Assembly (NCBI RefSeq): GCF_000714545.1
Contig: NZ_AUNB01000016.1
Span: 1-61,825 of the forward strand
DNA from: Thioclava indica
Lineage (GTDB): Bacteria > Pseudomonadota > Alphaproteobacteria > Rhodobacterales > Rhodobacteraceae
Direction: 5' to 3'
DNA length: 61,825 nt
Positions 31,777-41,675 of this stretch are shown here, in pieces. Numbering within the stretch: the stretch's first letter is position 1; the number at the start of each line of letters is the position of its first letter. Made by a program: the position numbers and the translations under genes. Under the pieces are notes generated by a model. The model was not told the origin of the DNA. It made no database searches and saw nothing but the letters and a program-made list of their open reading frames with translations.

Positions 31777-32778
31777 TCAGCCCCCTAACGTGGCGACAAG
31801 CACCGCCTTGATCGTGTGCAGACGGTTCTCGGCCTGATCGAAGACGATTGAGGCGGGGCTTTCGAACACCTCCTCGGTCACTTCCATGGCGGAGATTCCG
31901 AACTCGGCCTTGATTTCGGCCCCAACCGTCGTTTCGGTATTATGGAACGCGGGCAGACAATGCATAAACCGCACGCGTGGGTTGCCGGTTTTCGCCATCA
32001 AAGCCGCATTCACCTGATAGGGCGTCAGCAACTTGATGCGCTCGGCCCATTTCTCCTTCGGCTCTCCCATCGAGACCCAGACGTCGGTGTAAACGAAATC
32101 AACGCCCTTCACCGCCGCGTCGATGTCATCGCTGATCATGATCCGCGCGCCGGTCTCCTTGGCCAGGGCCTGTGCCTCATCTTGAATGGCCTGCGTAGGC
32201 CAGCATGCCTTGGGCGCGCACAGCCGCACATCCATGCCCAGCTTGGCACCGCCAATCAGCAGGCTGTCACCCATATTGTTGGCCGCATCACCGACAAACA
32301 CATAAGACACTTGGTGCAGCGGCTTCTCGACATGCTCTTGCATGGTCAGGAAATCCGCAAGGATCTGGGTCGGGTGAAACTCGTTTGTCAGCCCGTTATA
32401 AACCGGAACGCCGGAATATTTCGCCAGATCTGCCACGATCTCTTGGCCAAAGCCGCGGTATTCGATCGCATCATAGATCCGCCCCAGAACACGGGCGGTA
32501 TCCTTGACGGATTCCTTGTGGCCCATGTGGTTGCCCGTCGGGCCCAAATAGGTGACGCGCGCGCCTTGATCATAGGCGGCGACCTCAAATCCAACACGGG
32601 TGCGCGTCGAGTCCTTCTCAAAAATCAGGGCGATGTCCTTGCCCTGCAATGTTGCCACCTCGGTTCCCGCATATTTGGCGGTCTTGAGGTCGGCGGCCAG
32701 CTTTAGCAGGAAGCCAATTTCGCGCGGGGTGTAATCGCGCAGCGTCAACAGGCTGCGGTTTTTCAAATTGAAAGCCAT
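31777..32778 (-). CDS. arcB: Ornithine carbamoyltransferase, catabolic
   Basis: In the arginine deiminase pathway this enzyme phosphorolyses citrulline to ornithine and carbamoyl phosphate. The 333-residue protein has the carbamoyl-phosphate motif STRTR ([13 protein letters not shown]), [11 protein letters not shown], and the ornithine-binding FMHCLPAFH. Its place between arcA and arcC supports the catabolic rather than the anabolic (argF) role. It lies 18 nt after arcA. Confidence 0.94.
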   Translation of the reverse strand: MAFNLKNRSLLTLRDYTPREIGFLLKLAADLKTAKYAGTEVATLQGKDIALIFEKDSTRTRVGFEVAAYDQGARVTYLGPTGNHMGHKESVKDTARVLGRIYDAIEYRGFGQEIVADLAKYSGVPVYNGLTNEFHPTQILADFLTMQEHVEKPLHQVSYVFVGDAANNMGDSLLIGGAKLGMDVRLCAPKACWPTQAIQDEAQALAKETGARIMISDDIDAAVKGVDFVYTDVWVSMGEPKEKWAERIKLLTPYQVNAALMAKTGNPRVRFMHCLPAFHNTETTVGAEIKAEFGISAMEVTEEVFESPASIVFDQAENRLHTIKAVLVATLGG

Positions 32779-32796
32779 TTGAGCGGTCCTTTCAGA

Positions 32797-34029
32797 TTAA
32801 AGTGCGTCGCGGATGGTCGGGCAGCTCATGCAATGCCCGCCGCCACGGCCCCGGCCAAGCTCGGCGCCCGGAATCGCCAAAACCTCGATCCCGACGGCTT
32901 TGAGGGCCGCGTTGGTATCGTCATTGCGGTCATAGCCCACCACCACGCCCGGGCGCAGCGCCAGCACGTTGTTGCCATCATTCCACTGCTCGCGGGCGCG
33001 TTCTTCTTCGGTGTTGCCACCCGTCGGCACGATTTGCAGTTTTTTATAGCCCAGCACCTCGGCCACGATGTCAAAAATCGGGCGCGGGTCGTGGCGGAAC
33101 GACAGCGGAGCGTCGCCCTCGCCGGGTCGAATGTCATAGCAGACCAGTTCATCCGCGACTTCCTTGAAGGTCGTCACCACATCGCCGCCGCAAAGGGTAA
33201 AGATGGTATCAAGGTGCATCGCCGCGCGCGATTTCGGGATGCGGAACGCCAGAACGCGGTCCACGACGCCTTTGGCAAAAAGCGCTTCGGCCAGTTGGCC
33301 AATCCCTTGCGGAGACGAGCGCTCGCCCATCCCAACCAACACGGTGCGCTTGCCCACCGGCATCACATCGCCGCCCTCTAACGTGGCCAACCCGTGTTCC
33401 TTGGTGGGATCACCCCAATGGATGCTAACTTTGCCTGCGAATTTTGGATGGTATTTGTAGATCGCAGTATTGAGCAGCGTCTCGGGACGTCGCGCCGCCC
33501 AATACATCGGGTTGACCGTCACGCCGCCATAGATCCAGGCGGAATTGTCGCGCGTGAACAGGGCGTTGGGCAGAGGCGGCAAGATTAGGCCGTGATGCCC
33601 AAGATAGCTGCCAAAGAGGTTCTCGGGTGCGAAAGGCAGGTCATCTGCCGCCAATCCACCCAGCAGATATTCGGCCAATTGCGCGCCGGGTAGCTCATCC
33701 ATCCACGCGCGCAATTCTTCCTGCATGCCCACGCCGACATGATCGGGCGTCACCCGCTGATCAAGCACAAAGGCGCGCCCCTCTGCACTTTCTAACGTTT
33801 CGGCCAACAGATCGTTGACGTCCAGCACCTCGACACCTTCATCGCGCATCACGTTGGCAAAGACGTCATGGTCCTTTTGCGCCTGTTTCACCCAGAAGAC
33901 ATCGTCAAACAACAGCTCTTGGCAGTTCGAGGGCGTCAGTCGGCGATGCGCCAGGCCGGGGCGGCAGACAATGACCTGCCGCAGTTTGCCAGTTTCGGAA
34001 TGGACACCCAGTTGCGTATTCGTAGTCAT
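32797..34029 (-). CDS. arcA: Arginine deiminase
   Basis: ArcA hydrolyses arginine to citrulline and ammonia. The 410-residue protein has the family blocks [28 protein letters not shown] and the C-terminal [10 protein letters not shown] with the nucleophilic cysteine at about residue 400. GGAG precedes the ATG at 34029; the much longer upstream frame is antisense to arcD sequence and is not translated. It is the second gene of the operon. Confidence 0.96.
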   Translation of the reverse strand: MTTNTQLGVHSETGKLRQVIVCRPGLAHRRLTPSNCQELLFDDVFWVKQAQKDHDVFANVMRDEGVEVLDVNDLLAETLESAEGRAFVLDQRVTPDHVGVGMQEELRAWMDELPGAQLAEYLLGGLAADDLPFAPENLFGSYLGHHGLILPPLPNALFTRDNSAWIYGGVTVNPMYWAARRPETLLNTAIYKYHPKFAGKVSIHWGDPTKEHGLATLEGGDVMPVGKRTVLVGMGERSSPQGIGQLAEALFAKGVVDRVLAFRIPKSRAAMHLDTIFTLCGGDVVTTFKEVADELVCYDIRPGEGDAPLSFRHDPRPIFDIVAEVLGYKKLQIVPTGGNTEEERAREQWNDGNNVLALRPGVVVGYDRNDDTNAALKAVGIEVLAIPGAELGRGRGGGHCMSCPTIRDAL

Positions 34030-34054
34030 TTTATTGCTCCAAGCTGATTGGGTT

Positions 34055-35524
34055 TCACAGCGCGCTGATCGCGCCTGTCCACATCTCATAGGCGGCCACG
34101 AGTGCGGCGATGACGATGCCAATGCCGATCCAGGCTTCGACGCCCGCGAAAGGTTTTTCACCGTTTTTCGCACGCGCATACCAATAGATTGGCACACCGG
34201 CGGCATAGAGGATTGCGCACATCAGCAGGTAGGCAGGCCCCGCCGCATAGACCAGCCATGCGCCATAAACAGTCGCCAACCCGCCATAAAACATGTCCCG
34301 ACCACGCCGTTCACCTGTTTTGTAGCCCTCACCACTGAGCGCCAGTTTGAACGCATAGGCGCCCGACAGCACATAGGGCACCAGAATGGCGGTCGAGGCG
34401 ATGTAGAACAACGCAAGATAGGTTGAGTTTGCATAAAGCGTGACGATCAAAAATATCTGCACGAAGATGTTGGTGATCCACAGCGACCCGGCAGGCGAAC
34501 CGTTCTTGTTTTCCGTTGCAAACACGGCAGGCAGCATGCCCTCTTTGGCCGCGCGATAGGGAATTTCCGCAGCAAACACGGTCCAGCTAAGAAACGCGCC
34601 TGCAACCGAGATCACAAGCCCGATGCGCACGACAACCGAGCCCCAAGGGCCGACCGCTTGCTCAATCACATTGGCCATCGAGGCCGCCGCCGGAAGACCC
34701 GCCAGTTCCGTCTGACTCATCAGGCCAAACGACAAAAGCGAGACCAACAGATAGGCCGAAAGGGCAATCACAAAGCCGATGATCGTCGCGCGCCCGATAT
34801 CCGCGCGTTTCGCGGCGCGCCCCGAGACGACGCTCGCCCCTTCAATCCCGATGAAGACCCAAAGCGTGACCAGCATTGTGCTTTTGACCTGATCCACGAT
34901 GCTCCCCAGATCTGGCGTCTGCATGCCCCAGAAATCAAAGCTGAATTTCGGCATATTGAATGCGACGGCCACAAGCACGATGAACAACGCGATTGGCGCC
35001 AGCTTGGCGATGGTTGTGACGACATTGATGATTGCCGCCTGCCGAATGCCCATCAGGACCAGAGCATGGGTAACCCAGAGAACGACTGATGCGCCGATGA
35101 TAGCCTGCACTGTGTTCCCTTCGGCCCCGAAGGCCGGATAGAAATAACTCAGCGCACCGAAGATCAGCACGACGTAAGAGACGTTGCCCAGCCACGCGCT
35201 TAGCCAATAGCCCCAAGCGCTGTTGAAGCCGACGAAATCCCCGAAACCGGCGCGCGCATATGCATAGGGCCCGGCATCAAGGTGCGGTTTGCGCGTTGAG
35301 AGGCCCTGATAGACGAAGGCCAGCGCCAGCATGCCGACGCCCGTGATTAACCAGCCGATGATGACCGCTCCCGGAGACGCGCCCTTGGCCATGTTTTGGG
35401 GCAAGCTGAAGACTCCGCCGCCGATCATTGACCCTACGACCAACGCGATCAGGGGTATCAAACCTAGTTTTCGGGATGTCTTTTCTGCCGGCACTGATGC
35501 CGGACTCGTTTCGGTAACGCTCAT
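34055..35524 (-). CDS. arcD: Arginine/ornithine antiporter
   Basis: ArcD exchanges external arginine for internal ornithine, feeding the pathway. The 489-residue APC-superfamily protein has 12-13 membrane segments and the family start [20 protein letters not shown], plus [17 protein letters not shown] in the middle. It is the first gene of arcDABC. An FNR-like site lies 160 bp upstream. Confidence 0.93.
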   Translation of the reverse strand: MSVTETSPASVPAEKTSRKLGLIPLIALVVGSMIGGGVFSLPQNMAKGASPGAVIIGWLITGVGMLALAFVYQGLSTRKPHLDAGPYAYARAGFGDFVGFNSAWGYWLSAWLGNVSYVVLIFGALSYFYPAFGAEGNTVQAIIGASVVLWVTHALVLMGIRQAAIINVVTTIAKLAPIALFIVLVAVAFNMPKFSFDFWGMQTPDLGSIVDQVKSTMLVTLWVFIGIEGASVVSGRAAKRADIGRATIIGFVIALSAYLLVSLLSFGLMSQTELAGLPAAASMANVIEQAVGPWGSVVVRIGLVISVAGAFLSWTVFAAEIPYRAAKEGMLPAVFATENKNGSPAGSLWITNIFVQIFLIVTLYANSTYLALFYIASTAILVPYVLSGAYAFKLALSGEGYKTGERRGRDMFYGGLATVYGAWLVYAAGPAYLLMCAILYAAGVPIYWYARAKNGEKPFAGVEAWIGIGIVIAALVAAYEMWTGAISAL

Positions 35525-35684
35525 AGCTGCATTCCTTTGATCAGATATGAATTGCTGATGCCCACGGGCACTTGCGCGAAGCTTCTCTGGTCAGGGCAAT
35601 GAATGAATCGCGGTTGCGCGTGCATTTTGCCGGCCAGTCGATCTTCTACACGCGCAACGTTAAGCCGCGTCGAGCCGCGTCGTA

Positions 35685-35698
35685 TTGACACAGATCAA
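35685..35698 (-). promoter_or_regulatory. FNR/FnrL-like box upstream of arcDABC
   Basis: TTGAC-ACAG-ATCAA differs by one base from the FNR consensus TTGAT-N4-ATCAA. It is 160 bp upstream of the arcD start codon. If it acts at -41.5, transcription would start near 35650. Anaerobic control by FNR/Anr is known for arc operons in other bacteria. Confidence 0.6.
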
Positions 35699-35899
35699 TA
35701 ATTTCGATGATTGCACCCCCACGCACAGATACGACGTCGCTTTCGCCTCGCTTCCGGTCTCGATCTTCGCGACCGGCAGTAAACTCCGCGTTCCCGTCAC
35801 CTGACCGATTGCAATGCAGCGCCGCGTTGCCAATGTCTGATTTAAGGAAGCTGCCCTGCGGCATCGAGGGTTGAGATGAACGGCAGCAACGGGCCGGAA

Positions 35900-36527
35900 C
35901 AGGCATGTCTCATCCCGGGAGGCGGCGCGTTTGACACGGCGGTCCAGTTTCAGAAAGTGCTGATACAGACCCGGACGCGCATCGAGCAGCGTGATCAAAG
36001 CATGCGCCAGAACCTCATCCATTTCAAGCATCGGACGACCGAGGCCGTCATAGCTGCCATGCTGCACTGTCTTGGGCAGACGAAGGCCGAAGATCTTCAA
36101 TGGCCCGCGCCCTTCGTTGGCCAGATCGATTGTCTAGTTGAGCAATGCTTTGCGGGTGCTGAGTAAAGCACGATCGCCATGTGCTTCCCTGCCCTTCATG
36201 TGAACCGGGCTGAACCAGCCGGCGCGCAGAACATGGGCAATTCTACGCGCGTCGTTCCTGTCGGTCTTTTTGCGCATCTCTGAAAGGGCAGCGTTTACTT
36301 GGCGGGCTTCTATGCAAACAAAATCAAAGGCTTCGCTGGTCAGCTCATAAAAGAGATGCTGGCCCAGCGTGCCAGCCTCAAAACCGATGCGCGCAACTGT
36401 TCAGACAATCCGCAATAGCGTCGACCTCACACAGTAGATCCTATGCCAGCACGACCTTGCCCTTGGCGTCGACGACACAAATGGCGCATGAGCGCAGAAA
36501 TACATCCAGACCGGCAAAATACTCCAT
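35900..36527 (-). pseudogene. Degraded IS110-family transposase
   Basis: The minus strand starts with MEYFAGLDV and continues across at least two frames with stops. Recognisable pieces are CAICVVDAKGKVVL, EAFDFVCIEARQVNAALSEM, RKKTDRNDARRIAHVLRAGW (the DEDD-type RuvC-like core of IS110 transposases) and GLRLPKTVQHGSYDG with LDRRVKRAA. Homology stops near 35900, before the C-terminal Tnp20-like part. Several stops and frameshifts show that it is a fossil. Confidence 0.8.
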
Positions 36528-36856
36528 TGTTCATCTCCCTTGTTCATAGCCTTCCTGTGATCTTAACGGGAGCTCAACCTCTCAATAGGGGCAGCCCAAT
36601 TACGCATGCTTCGCGCCGTAAGCGTTGATGGACATAATCAGCGGTGAGCTTGGTAAATGCTACATCGCGAATGGGAATGTCATCGGACGCATAAAGACGC
36701 TCTGTCGCGACGATACATCGGAAACTCAACGCGATCTCAACGTCAAATACTCCGGCAATCCGCTTGCCCCTCCCTGCGCTTCGGTCTTTAACGAATGGTG
36801 CAACGACATCCGCGCGGCTCCCGGTCTGCGCAGGTCAGGGCCAAAGGGATATCACA
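36528..36856. other. Intergenic region between IS110 remnant and AEC transporter gene
   Basis: No gene is supported. The sequence GCTCAACCTCTCAATAGGGG near 36572 is likely part of the IS110 5' flank. An open frame from 36628 overlaps the start of the transporter gene in another frame and has no recognisable homology. Confidence 0.4.
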
Positions 36857-37762
36857 TTGCTTTTCTTCACCATCTGGCCCCTTTTTGCACTGATCTGCCT
36901 TGGCTATCTCCTTGCCCGGAGTGGCTTTCCTGATCCCGGATTTTGGCCCGCCGCCGAACGGATCAACTATTTCCTGCTCTTCCCGGCCCTTCTGGTCAGC
37001 AGTCTCGCCAATGCCCCCGTCCGCGACCCACAAGTGCTACGTCTGGGCGGTGCGGCCGTCGCAATCATTCTGTTCGCCGCACTCGCCTTGGCCCTGATGC
37101 GACGCTTTCTCCCCATGCCCGCCGCCCGCTTTGGCCCACTGCTACAAGGCACGGTGCGCTTCAACACCTATCTGGGTCTGGCCATCCTTACCACTCTGGT
37201 CGGACCCGTGGGGATCGAACGGGCGGCGCTTTACCTTGCCATCGCGGTGCCCTTGGTCAACGTCCTGTCAATCATGGCCCTGACAGAGGCCGGTCAGGCC
37301 CGCACCCCCCTTTCCATGTTCGCCACCATGGCGCGCAACCCGCTGATCCTGGCTTGTCTGGGGGGCATCGCGCTGGCGCTGACCGGATGGGGCCTCCCCT
37401 TCGGCACCGGGCGCTTCCTTGACGTCCTGGCGCAAGCCAGCCTGCCGCTTGGCCTGCTTTGCGTGGGGGCCGCCCTGCAACCTGCCACCCTGCACCGCGA
37501 CGGGTTAATCCTGGCTGCAACCGGCGCCCTGCGCCTTCTGTTTATGCCTCTGCTCGCCGCGCTCATGGTGCGCGCCGTCGGCCTGAGCGGCGTCGAAGCG
37601 CTGGTGCTGATCGTTTTCTCAGCCATCCCCACGGCCCCCACGTCCTATGTGTTGACCCGGCAATTGAACGGTGACGGCACGCTAATGGCAGGTATCATCA
37701 CCTCGCAGACCATTGCCGCTATCGCCACAATTCCTCTGGTCCTGTGGGTCCTAGGCCCCTGA
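36857..37762 (+). CDS. AEC family transporter (auxin efflux carrier type)
   Basis: The protein of about 301 residues has about ten transmembrane segments in the two-halves arrangement of the AEC/malonate-permease family (TIWPLFALICLGYLLAR at the N-terminus; FSAIPTAPTSYVLTRQLNGD near the C-terminus). A TTG at 36857, with AAAGG upstream, puts the start right at the first helix. Upstream in-frame codons encode unrelated sequence. The substrate is unknown. It stands at the left border of the cobalamin cluster but has no known link to it. Confidence 0.8.
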   Translation: MLFFTIWPLFALICLGYLLARSGFPDPGFWPAAERINYFLLFPALLVSSLANAPVRDPQVLRLGGAAVAIILFAALALALMRRFLPMPAARFGPLLQGTVRFNTYLGLAILTTLVGPVGIERAALYLAIAVPLVNVLSIMALTEAGQARTPLSMFATMARNPLILACLGGIALALTGWGLPFGTGRFLDVLAQASLPLGLLCVGAALQPATLHRDGLILAATGALRLLFMPLLAALMVRAVGLSGVEALVLIVFSAIPTAPTSYVLTRQLNGDGTLMAGIITSQTIAAIATIPLVLWVLGP

Positions 37763-37851
37763 CGCCGGCCGATACTTTTGCACGCCCGCCGACATGCGCT
37801 CCCCCCGTAAAATCACGCCAGCGGATGATCGTGTTTGCCAGCGCTCGCCCC

Positions 37852-38613
37852 TCAAGCGTCGCGCCGCATCAGGTAGATATCCATCACCCAGCCATGTTTC
37901 GCCCGCAAGGCGCTGCGCGTGGCGACGATCTGCGCGCTCACCGCACTCAGCGGACCTGCGATCAGCGCCTCTTGCGGCATCGCCACACACCCACCCCACC
38001 AGATCGAGAGTCCCTCGGGGTCCAGAACCTCAAAGGCGCACCCGCCATCCAGCACAACAACCACCGTTTCGGCACCGGGCGGCCAACCCTGCGCACGCAA
38101 TTGCCGCCCTGTGGTGATAATGACCGATGCACCCACCGCGTTAAGCGGGATCGCATGCGCCGCACATAGCGCCTGAATCGAGGTGATACCGGGGATCACG
38201 CGGGGTGTTAGCGGCAGGCGTTTTCCCAGCCGTTCGGCGATGCGCAGACTACTATCGTAAAGCATCGGATCGCCCCAAATCAACAAGGCCACCCGCCCCG
38301 CCGGATCAGGCCCCAGTGCTGCGCGGATCTGATGTTCCCAAGCGGCGGCAATCGCGTCATGCCACTCAGATACGCCCGCGCGATAAGATGGGTTATCGGC
38401 ATCGCGCAATGGCAGGTCAAACTCCACCACCTGCGTCGCCGCATTAGCCAAATGACGCGCCAGAAGACCGCGCCGCAGCTCGGCAAGGTCGGTTTTCTCA
38501 GGCCCCTTCAGCGGGATCAGGATCAGATCGGCGGCGTTCATCGCCTGCACGGCCTGTGCTGTGACATGATCGGGATTACCGGTTCCAATCCCGATCAGGG
38601 TAAGTTCGATCAT
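37852..38613 (-). CDS. cobF: Precorrin-6A synthase (deacetylating)
   Basis: CobF methylates C1 and removes the acetyl group in the aerobic pathway, converting precorrin-5 to precorrin-6A. The 253-residue SAM-dependent tetrapyrrole methylase has the N-terminal GIGTGNPDHVT loop, LLIWGDPMLYDSS and the VIPGITSIQALCAAH motif. It presence marks the aerobic route. It follows the orphan cbiM gene but is separated from it by a terminator hairpin. Confidence 0.93.
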   Translation of the reverse strand: MIELTLIGIGTGNPDHVTAQAVQAMNAADLILIPLKGPEKTDLAELRRGLLARHLANAATQVVEFDLPLRDADNPSYRAGVSEWHDAIAAAWEHQIRAALGPDPAGRVALLIWGDPMLYDSSLRIAERLGKRLPLTPRVIPGITSIQALCAAHAIPLNAVGASVIITTGRQLRAQGWPPGAETVVVVLDGGCAFEVLDPEGLSIWWGGCVAMPQEALIAGPLSAVSAQIVATRSALRAKHGWVMDIYLMRRDA

Positions 38614-38629
38614 TTCTGTGCTCCGAAAA

Positions 38630-38651
38630 AAAGGGGGCCGAAGCCCCCTTT
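38630..38651 (-). terminator. Intrinsic terminator of the cbiM transcript
   Basis: AAAGGGGGC and GCCCCCTTT form a 9-bp stem around CGAA. On the minus strand the stem is followed by further T residues (TTTTTTT in total). It sits between cbiM and cobF. Confidence 0.8.
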
Positions 38652-38674
38652 ATAATGCGCGTCCGCAGCGGGTC

Positions 38675-39340
38675 TCAGGCGAACAGGCGTGGGGTCACCC
38701 AACCCGTGCCCTTGAGCGCATGCAAGCGTTTGGCCACACCAAGAACCGCAAGGTCAATCAGCGGTTCAAGCAGGATCACCGACATATAAGCGACGCCGAA
38801 CGTCATGACCTGACCAATCTCGGCAAAGCCCTGACCATACAACGCCCAGAACGCCACCCAGCCAACGATGCCGCCCTGATAAGCCGTGGAAAGTGCAAGC
38901 GCCTGCGTATATTTGAGATCGACATAGGCGGTGCCCGGCGCGATCACACGCTTGGCAAGATATTGCAGCCCGAACAGCGGCACCAGCAGCGTGGTCACGT
39001 TCATACCGTATTGCGGCAGATCGAACTGCGCGAAAAACACGCCCTGAACAAGCAGCCCCAGCGCCAGACCAATCGCCGCAGGCGCAGCCCCCAGTATCAG
39101 GAACAAGGTCGAGCCAAGGATCAGGTGAACCTCGGAGACGCCAACCGGATAATGCGGCAGGATCTCGAAAAAGGTGAACACCAAAACCGTCGCGATCAAC
39201 GAGCGCAGAACAAGCGAGCCAAGCCCTTGTTGACGCATCGCGGTATAAGCCATTTTGAGCGTAAACACCCCCGCAGTCGCAGCGGTTGCGTAGCTAAGAA
39301 TAAGTTTGGCGCCCGTGACGACGCCCGGTTCGATATGCAT
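38675..39340 (-). CDS. cbiM: CbiM-type cobalt ECF transporter substrate-binding permease
   Basis: The 221-residue membrane protein belongs to the CbiM family. It begins with Met-His (MHIEPGVVTGAKL), where the N-terminal His2 is a metal ligand in this family, and has about six to seven membrane segments with the block VGVSEVHLILGSTLFLILG. AAGGAG lies before the ATG at 39340, which selects it over longer frames that run through the riboswitch. No cbiN, cbiQ or cbiO gene accompanies it here, so it may work alone or share energising subunits. A cobalamin riboswitch precedes it, which supports cobalt uptake. Confidence 0.85.
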   Translation of the reverse strand: MHIEPGVVTGAKLILSYATAATAGVFTLKMAYTAMRQQGLGSLVLRSLIATVLVFTFFEILPHYPVGVSEVHLILGSTLFLILGAAPAAIGLALGLLVQGVFFAQFDLPQYGMNVTTLLVPLFGLQYLAKRVIAPGTAYVDLKYTQALALSTAYQGGIVGWVAFWALYGQGFAEIGQVMTFGVAYMSVILLEPLIDLAVLGVAKRLHALKGTGWVTPRLFA

Positions 39341-39384
39341 ATCTCTGGTCTCCTTGCCGTCACACCCGACGGCGGTTTGAGTTG

Positions 39385-39580
39385 ACCTGATGGCCGGTTT
39401 CCTGGCTCGCGGGTCGAGGCGACACTCTACCTTCCCAAGGGTTGCCCCCCAGTGGTCTTTCAGAGCGCGCTCGCCGCATACAGTCGCGGGGGCGGCCGGG
39501 GCTTTGGGTGCCGCAACTTGGTCCACCCTTCCCCGTTCCCGATTGAGCCCTGCGCTTTGCGCATCATTGGGCACCAAACA
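39385..39580 (-). promoter_or_regulatory. Cobalamin riboswitch upstream of cbiM
   Basis: The minus strand shows the B12-element blocks in order: GGTGCCC at the 5' end, GGGAAGGGTGGACC, AAAGCCCCGGCCGCCCCCGCGACTG-type core, CACTGG...GGGAAGG, and the conserved B12 box AGCCAGGAAACCGGCC near the 3' end. It begins within about 10 nt of the cobA stop codon and ends about 45 nt before the cbiM start. Confidence 0.92.
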
Positions 39581-39585
39581 GGCAT

Positions 39586-40359
39586 TTAGATAGACGCGAG
39601 CGCGGCCCCCGCGTCAAGCCCGCATATCGCGATTTCCTCCTGTGTCTCGGCCAATGGTCCATACAGGATCAGGGCGGGTTGATCGGGGCGATCCCGGGCA
39701 AGCTGATCGGCCAGCGCGGCGATCGTGCTGCGCTGCAAGCGTTGCTCGGGATGGCCGACAGCCTCGGCAAGCAAAGCTGGCGTATCCGGCGACATACCCT
39801 GTGCAATCAGCCCCTCGGCCAGCTTGGGAAAGGTGCGCTTGCCCATGTAGACCACCGTCGTCGCCCCCGGATCGGCCAGTGCCGCCCAGTTCAGCGCCTC
39901 GGGCAGATCGCCCGTTACATCCGCGCCGGTTACAAACTGCACCCGCCGCGCCGTCAGCCGCCGTGTCAGCGGAATTCCCGCCGCCGCCGCCGCCGCGCAG
40001 GCCGAAGGCACCCCGGGGATCACCTCATAGGCGATCCCGGCCGCGTCCAGCGCGATCATCTCTTCTTCGAGCCGCCCGAAAATACCGCAATCGCCCGATT
40101 TCAGCCGCACCACCCGCGCCCCCGTGCGAGCGTGATCCACCAACAAACGATTGACGTGATCTTGCTTGACCGAGGTGCGGCGCGCGCGTTTTCCCACGGC
40201 GATCAGCTCGGCGCGCTCCCCGGCATGGCCAAGAACAGGCCCCGAGGCGAGATCGTCAAACAGCACCACATCGGCGCGTTGCAGCCGATCAACGGCTTTC
40301 AGAGTTAACAGTTCAGGATCTCCGGCCCCGGAAGAAACGAAAGAGACGAACTCGCTCAT
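39586..40359 (-). CDS. cobA: Uroporphyrinogen-III C-methyltransferase
   Basis: CobA (SUMT) methylates uroporphyrinogen III at C2 and C7 to precorrin-2, the entry to the corrin pathway. The 257-residue protein has VSSGAGDPELLTLKAVDRL, VRLKSGDCGIFGRLEEE and EVIPGVPSACAAAAAAGIPLTRR, all typical of SUMT. GGAGG precedes the ATG at 40359, and the start overlaps the cobB stop (ATGA). It is the last gene of the long operon. Confidence 0.93.
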   Translation of the reverse strand: MSEFVSFVSSGAGDPELLTLKAVDRLQRADVVLFDDLASGPVLGHAGERAELIAVGKRARRTSVKQDHVNRLLVDHARTGARVVRLKSGDCGIFGRLEEEMIALDAAGIAYEVIPGVPSACAAAAAAGIPLTRRLTARRVQFVTGADVTGDLPEALNWAALADPGATTVVYMGKRTFPKLAEGLIAQGMSPDTPALLAEAVGHPEQRLQRSTIAALADQLARDRPDQPALILYGPLAETQEEIAICGLDAGAALASI

Positions 40360-41675
40360 AGGCTGGCCTCCGCAATAAAGTGAAAGAATGTGCCGCTGAC
40401 ATGCCCACCACCGTCGGCCTTGCGCCATGACCCTGTTTGCACCGCCGCCGCGCCGTTGGCGTCGCAAACCTCGGCCAAGGGCGCATCGGGCTGCGACAGG
40501 ATTGTCGCATAATGGAACTCATGCCCACGCAGGCGCGCGCCAACCGCATGCCCCGGGACCGGTGCGGCCAACCGCGCCAGACGGTAGCCCAAATTCATCT
40601 TGCGCTTGGCAAAACTGGTCTCAAGCCCAAGCAGCCCCAGCATCTCATGGCGTTGCCCCTGCGCATCAACTAAGCCCGCCCCCAAAGCCATGTAGCCGCC
40701 GCATTCTCCGTGAACGGGCCGGGTTTGTGCGAACCGCTGCAGGCCCGATCGCAGGGTCGCACTGGCCGCCAACCGTCCGGCATGCAGCTCGGGATATCCC
40801 CCCGGCATCCAGCAGCAATCCGCGCTATCATCAGGCCCTTCGTCAGCCAGGGGGGAAAACGGCAAGATGGTTGCGCCCGCCGCGCGCCAGCCCTCGATCA
40901 GATGCGGATAGACAAAGGAAAAGGCCGCATCGCGCGCCAAAGCAATGCGCATACCGGGCGGGCAGGACGGGCGGACTTGGGCGGCCTCAACCTGCCCGCC
41001 CCGCGCCGCTGCGACAATCGCATCAAGGTCACAATATTGGGCAACCACCTCCCCCGCTTGGGCCAAAAGCGCCTCCAGATCGGCGGTCTCCCCGGCCTGC
41101 ACCAGCCCAAGATGGCGTGAAGGCAGTTCGATCCCGACTTGGCGCGGCAAGGCCCCAAGCACCGGAATATCCGCCTGCGCAAACCCCGCGCGCACCAGCG
41201 CATCATGGCGCGGCGAAGCCACCTTGTTCAGCACGACGCCCGCGATCTGCACATCGTCGCGAAACCGCGCCAGTCCCTGCGCCACGGCGGCCGCACTTTG
41301 GGCCTGCCCGCTCACATCGATCACAAGGATGACTGGCCAGCCAGCCAGCGCCGCAACATCCGCGCTCGCCCCTACCCCGGTTTCCCCCGGCAGCGCGACG
41401 CCGTCAAACAGCCCCATCGAGCCTTCGGCCAGTGCAATATCAGCCTCGCGATTGGTCAAGTCGACAATCTGCGCCGGCGTCATGGCCCAGCCATCCAGAT
41501 TGAACGATGCCCGCCCCGCCGCCACCGTGTGGAAGGCCGGATCAATGTAGTCGGGGCCGCATTTGAAGGGCTGCACCGCCATTTCACGCGCGCGCAGCGC
41601 CGCCATCAGGCCCAGTGTGAAAGTCGTCTTTCCCACGCCCGAGGCCGCACCGGAAATCACCAACCCCCGCGTCAT
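40356..41675 (-). CDS. cobB: Cobyrinate a,c-diamide synthase
   Basis: CobB amidates the a and c side chains (hydrogenobyrinic acid in the aerobic route) with glutamine and ATP. The 439-residue protein has the P-loop [12 protein letters not shown], a dethiobiotin-synthetase-like domain and a C-terminal class I glutaminase domain with the catalytic cysteine in [11 protein letters not shown]. Its start overlaps the cobM stop, and its stop overlaps the cobA start. Confidence 0.95.
   Translation of the reverse strand: MTRGLVISGAASGVGKTTFTLGLMAALRAREMAVQPFKCGPDYIDPAFHTVAAGRASFNLDGWAMTPAQIVDLTNREADIALAEGSMGLFDGVALPGETGVGASADVAALAGWPVILVIDVSGQAQSAAAVAQGLARFRDDVQIAGVVLNKVASPRHDALVRAGFAQADIPVLGALPRQVGIELPSRHLGLVQAGETADLEALLAQAGEVVAQYCDLDAIVAAARGGQVEAAQVRPSCPPGMRIALARDAAFSFVYPHLIEGWRAAGATILPFSPLADEGPDDSADCCWMPGGYPELHAGRLAASATLRSGLQRFAQTRPVHGECGGYMALGAGLVDAQGQRHEMLGLLGLETSFAKRKMNLGYRLARLAAPVPGHAVGARLRGHEFHYATILSQPDAPLAEVCDANGAAAVQTGSWRKADGGGHVSGTFFHFIAEASL

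Noticed and set aside
26330-36860. Second copy of the tRNA-Ser 3' end as an attachment site
   Set aside because: I looked for a repeat of GGGTTCGAATCCCTCACTGT downstream and found none in this window.
36628-36933. Plus-strand frame beginning MDIISGELGK
   Set aside because: Its second half overlaps the AEC transporter gene in another frame, and the first part shows no family.
38618-39385. 255-codon plus-strand frame opposite cbiM
   Set aside because: Shadow of cbiM; its start lies in the terminator hairpin and its protein is Arg/Gln-rich without motifs.
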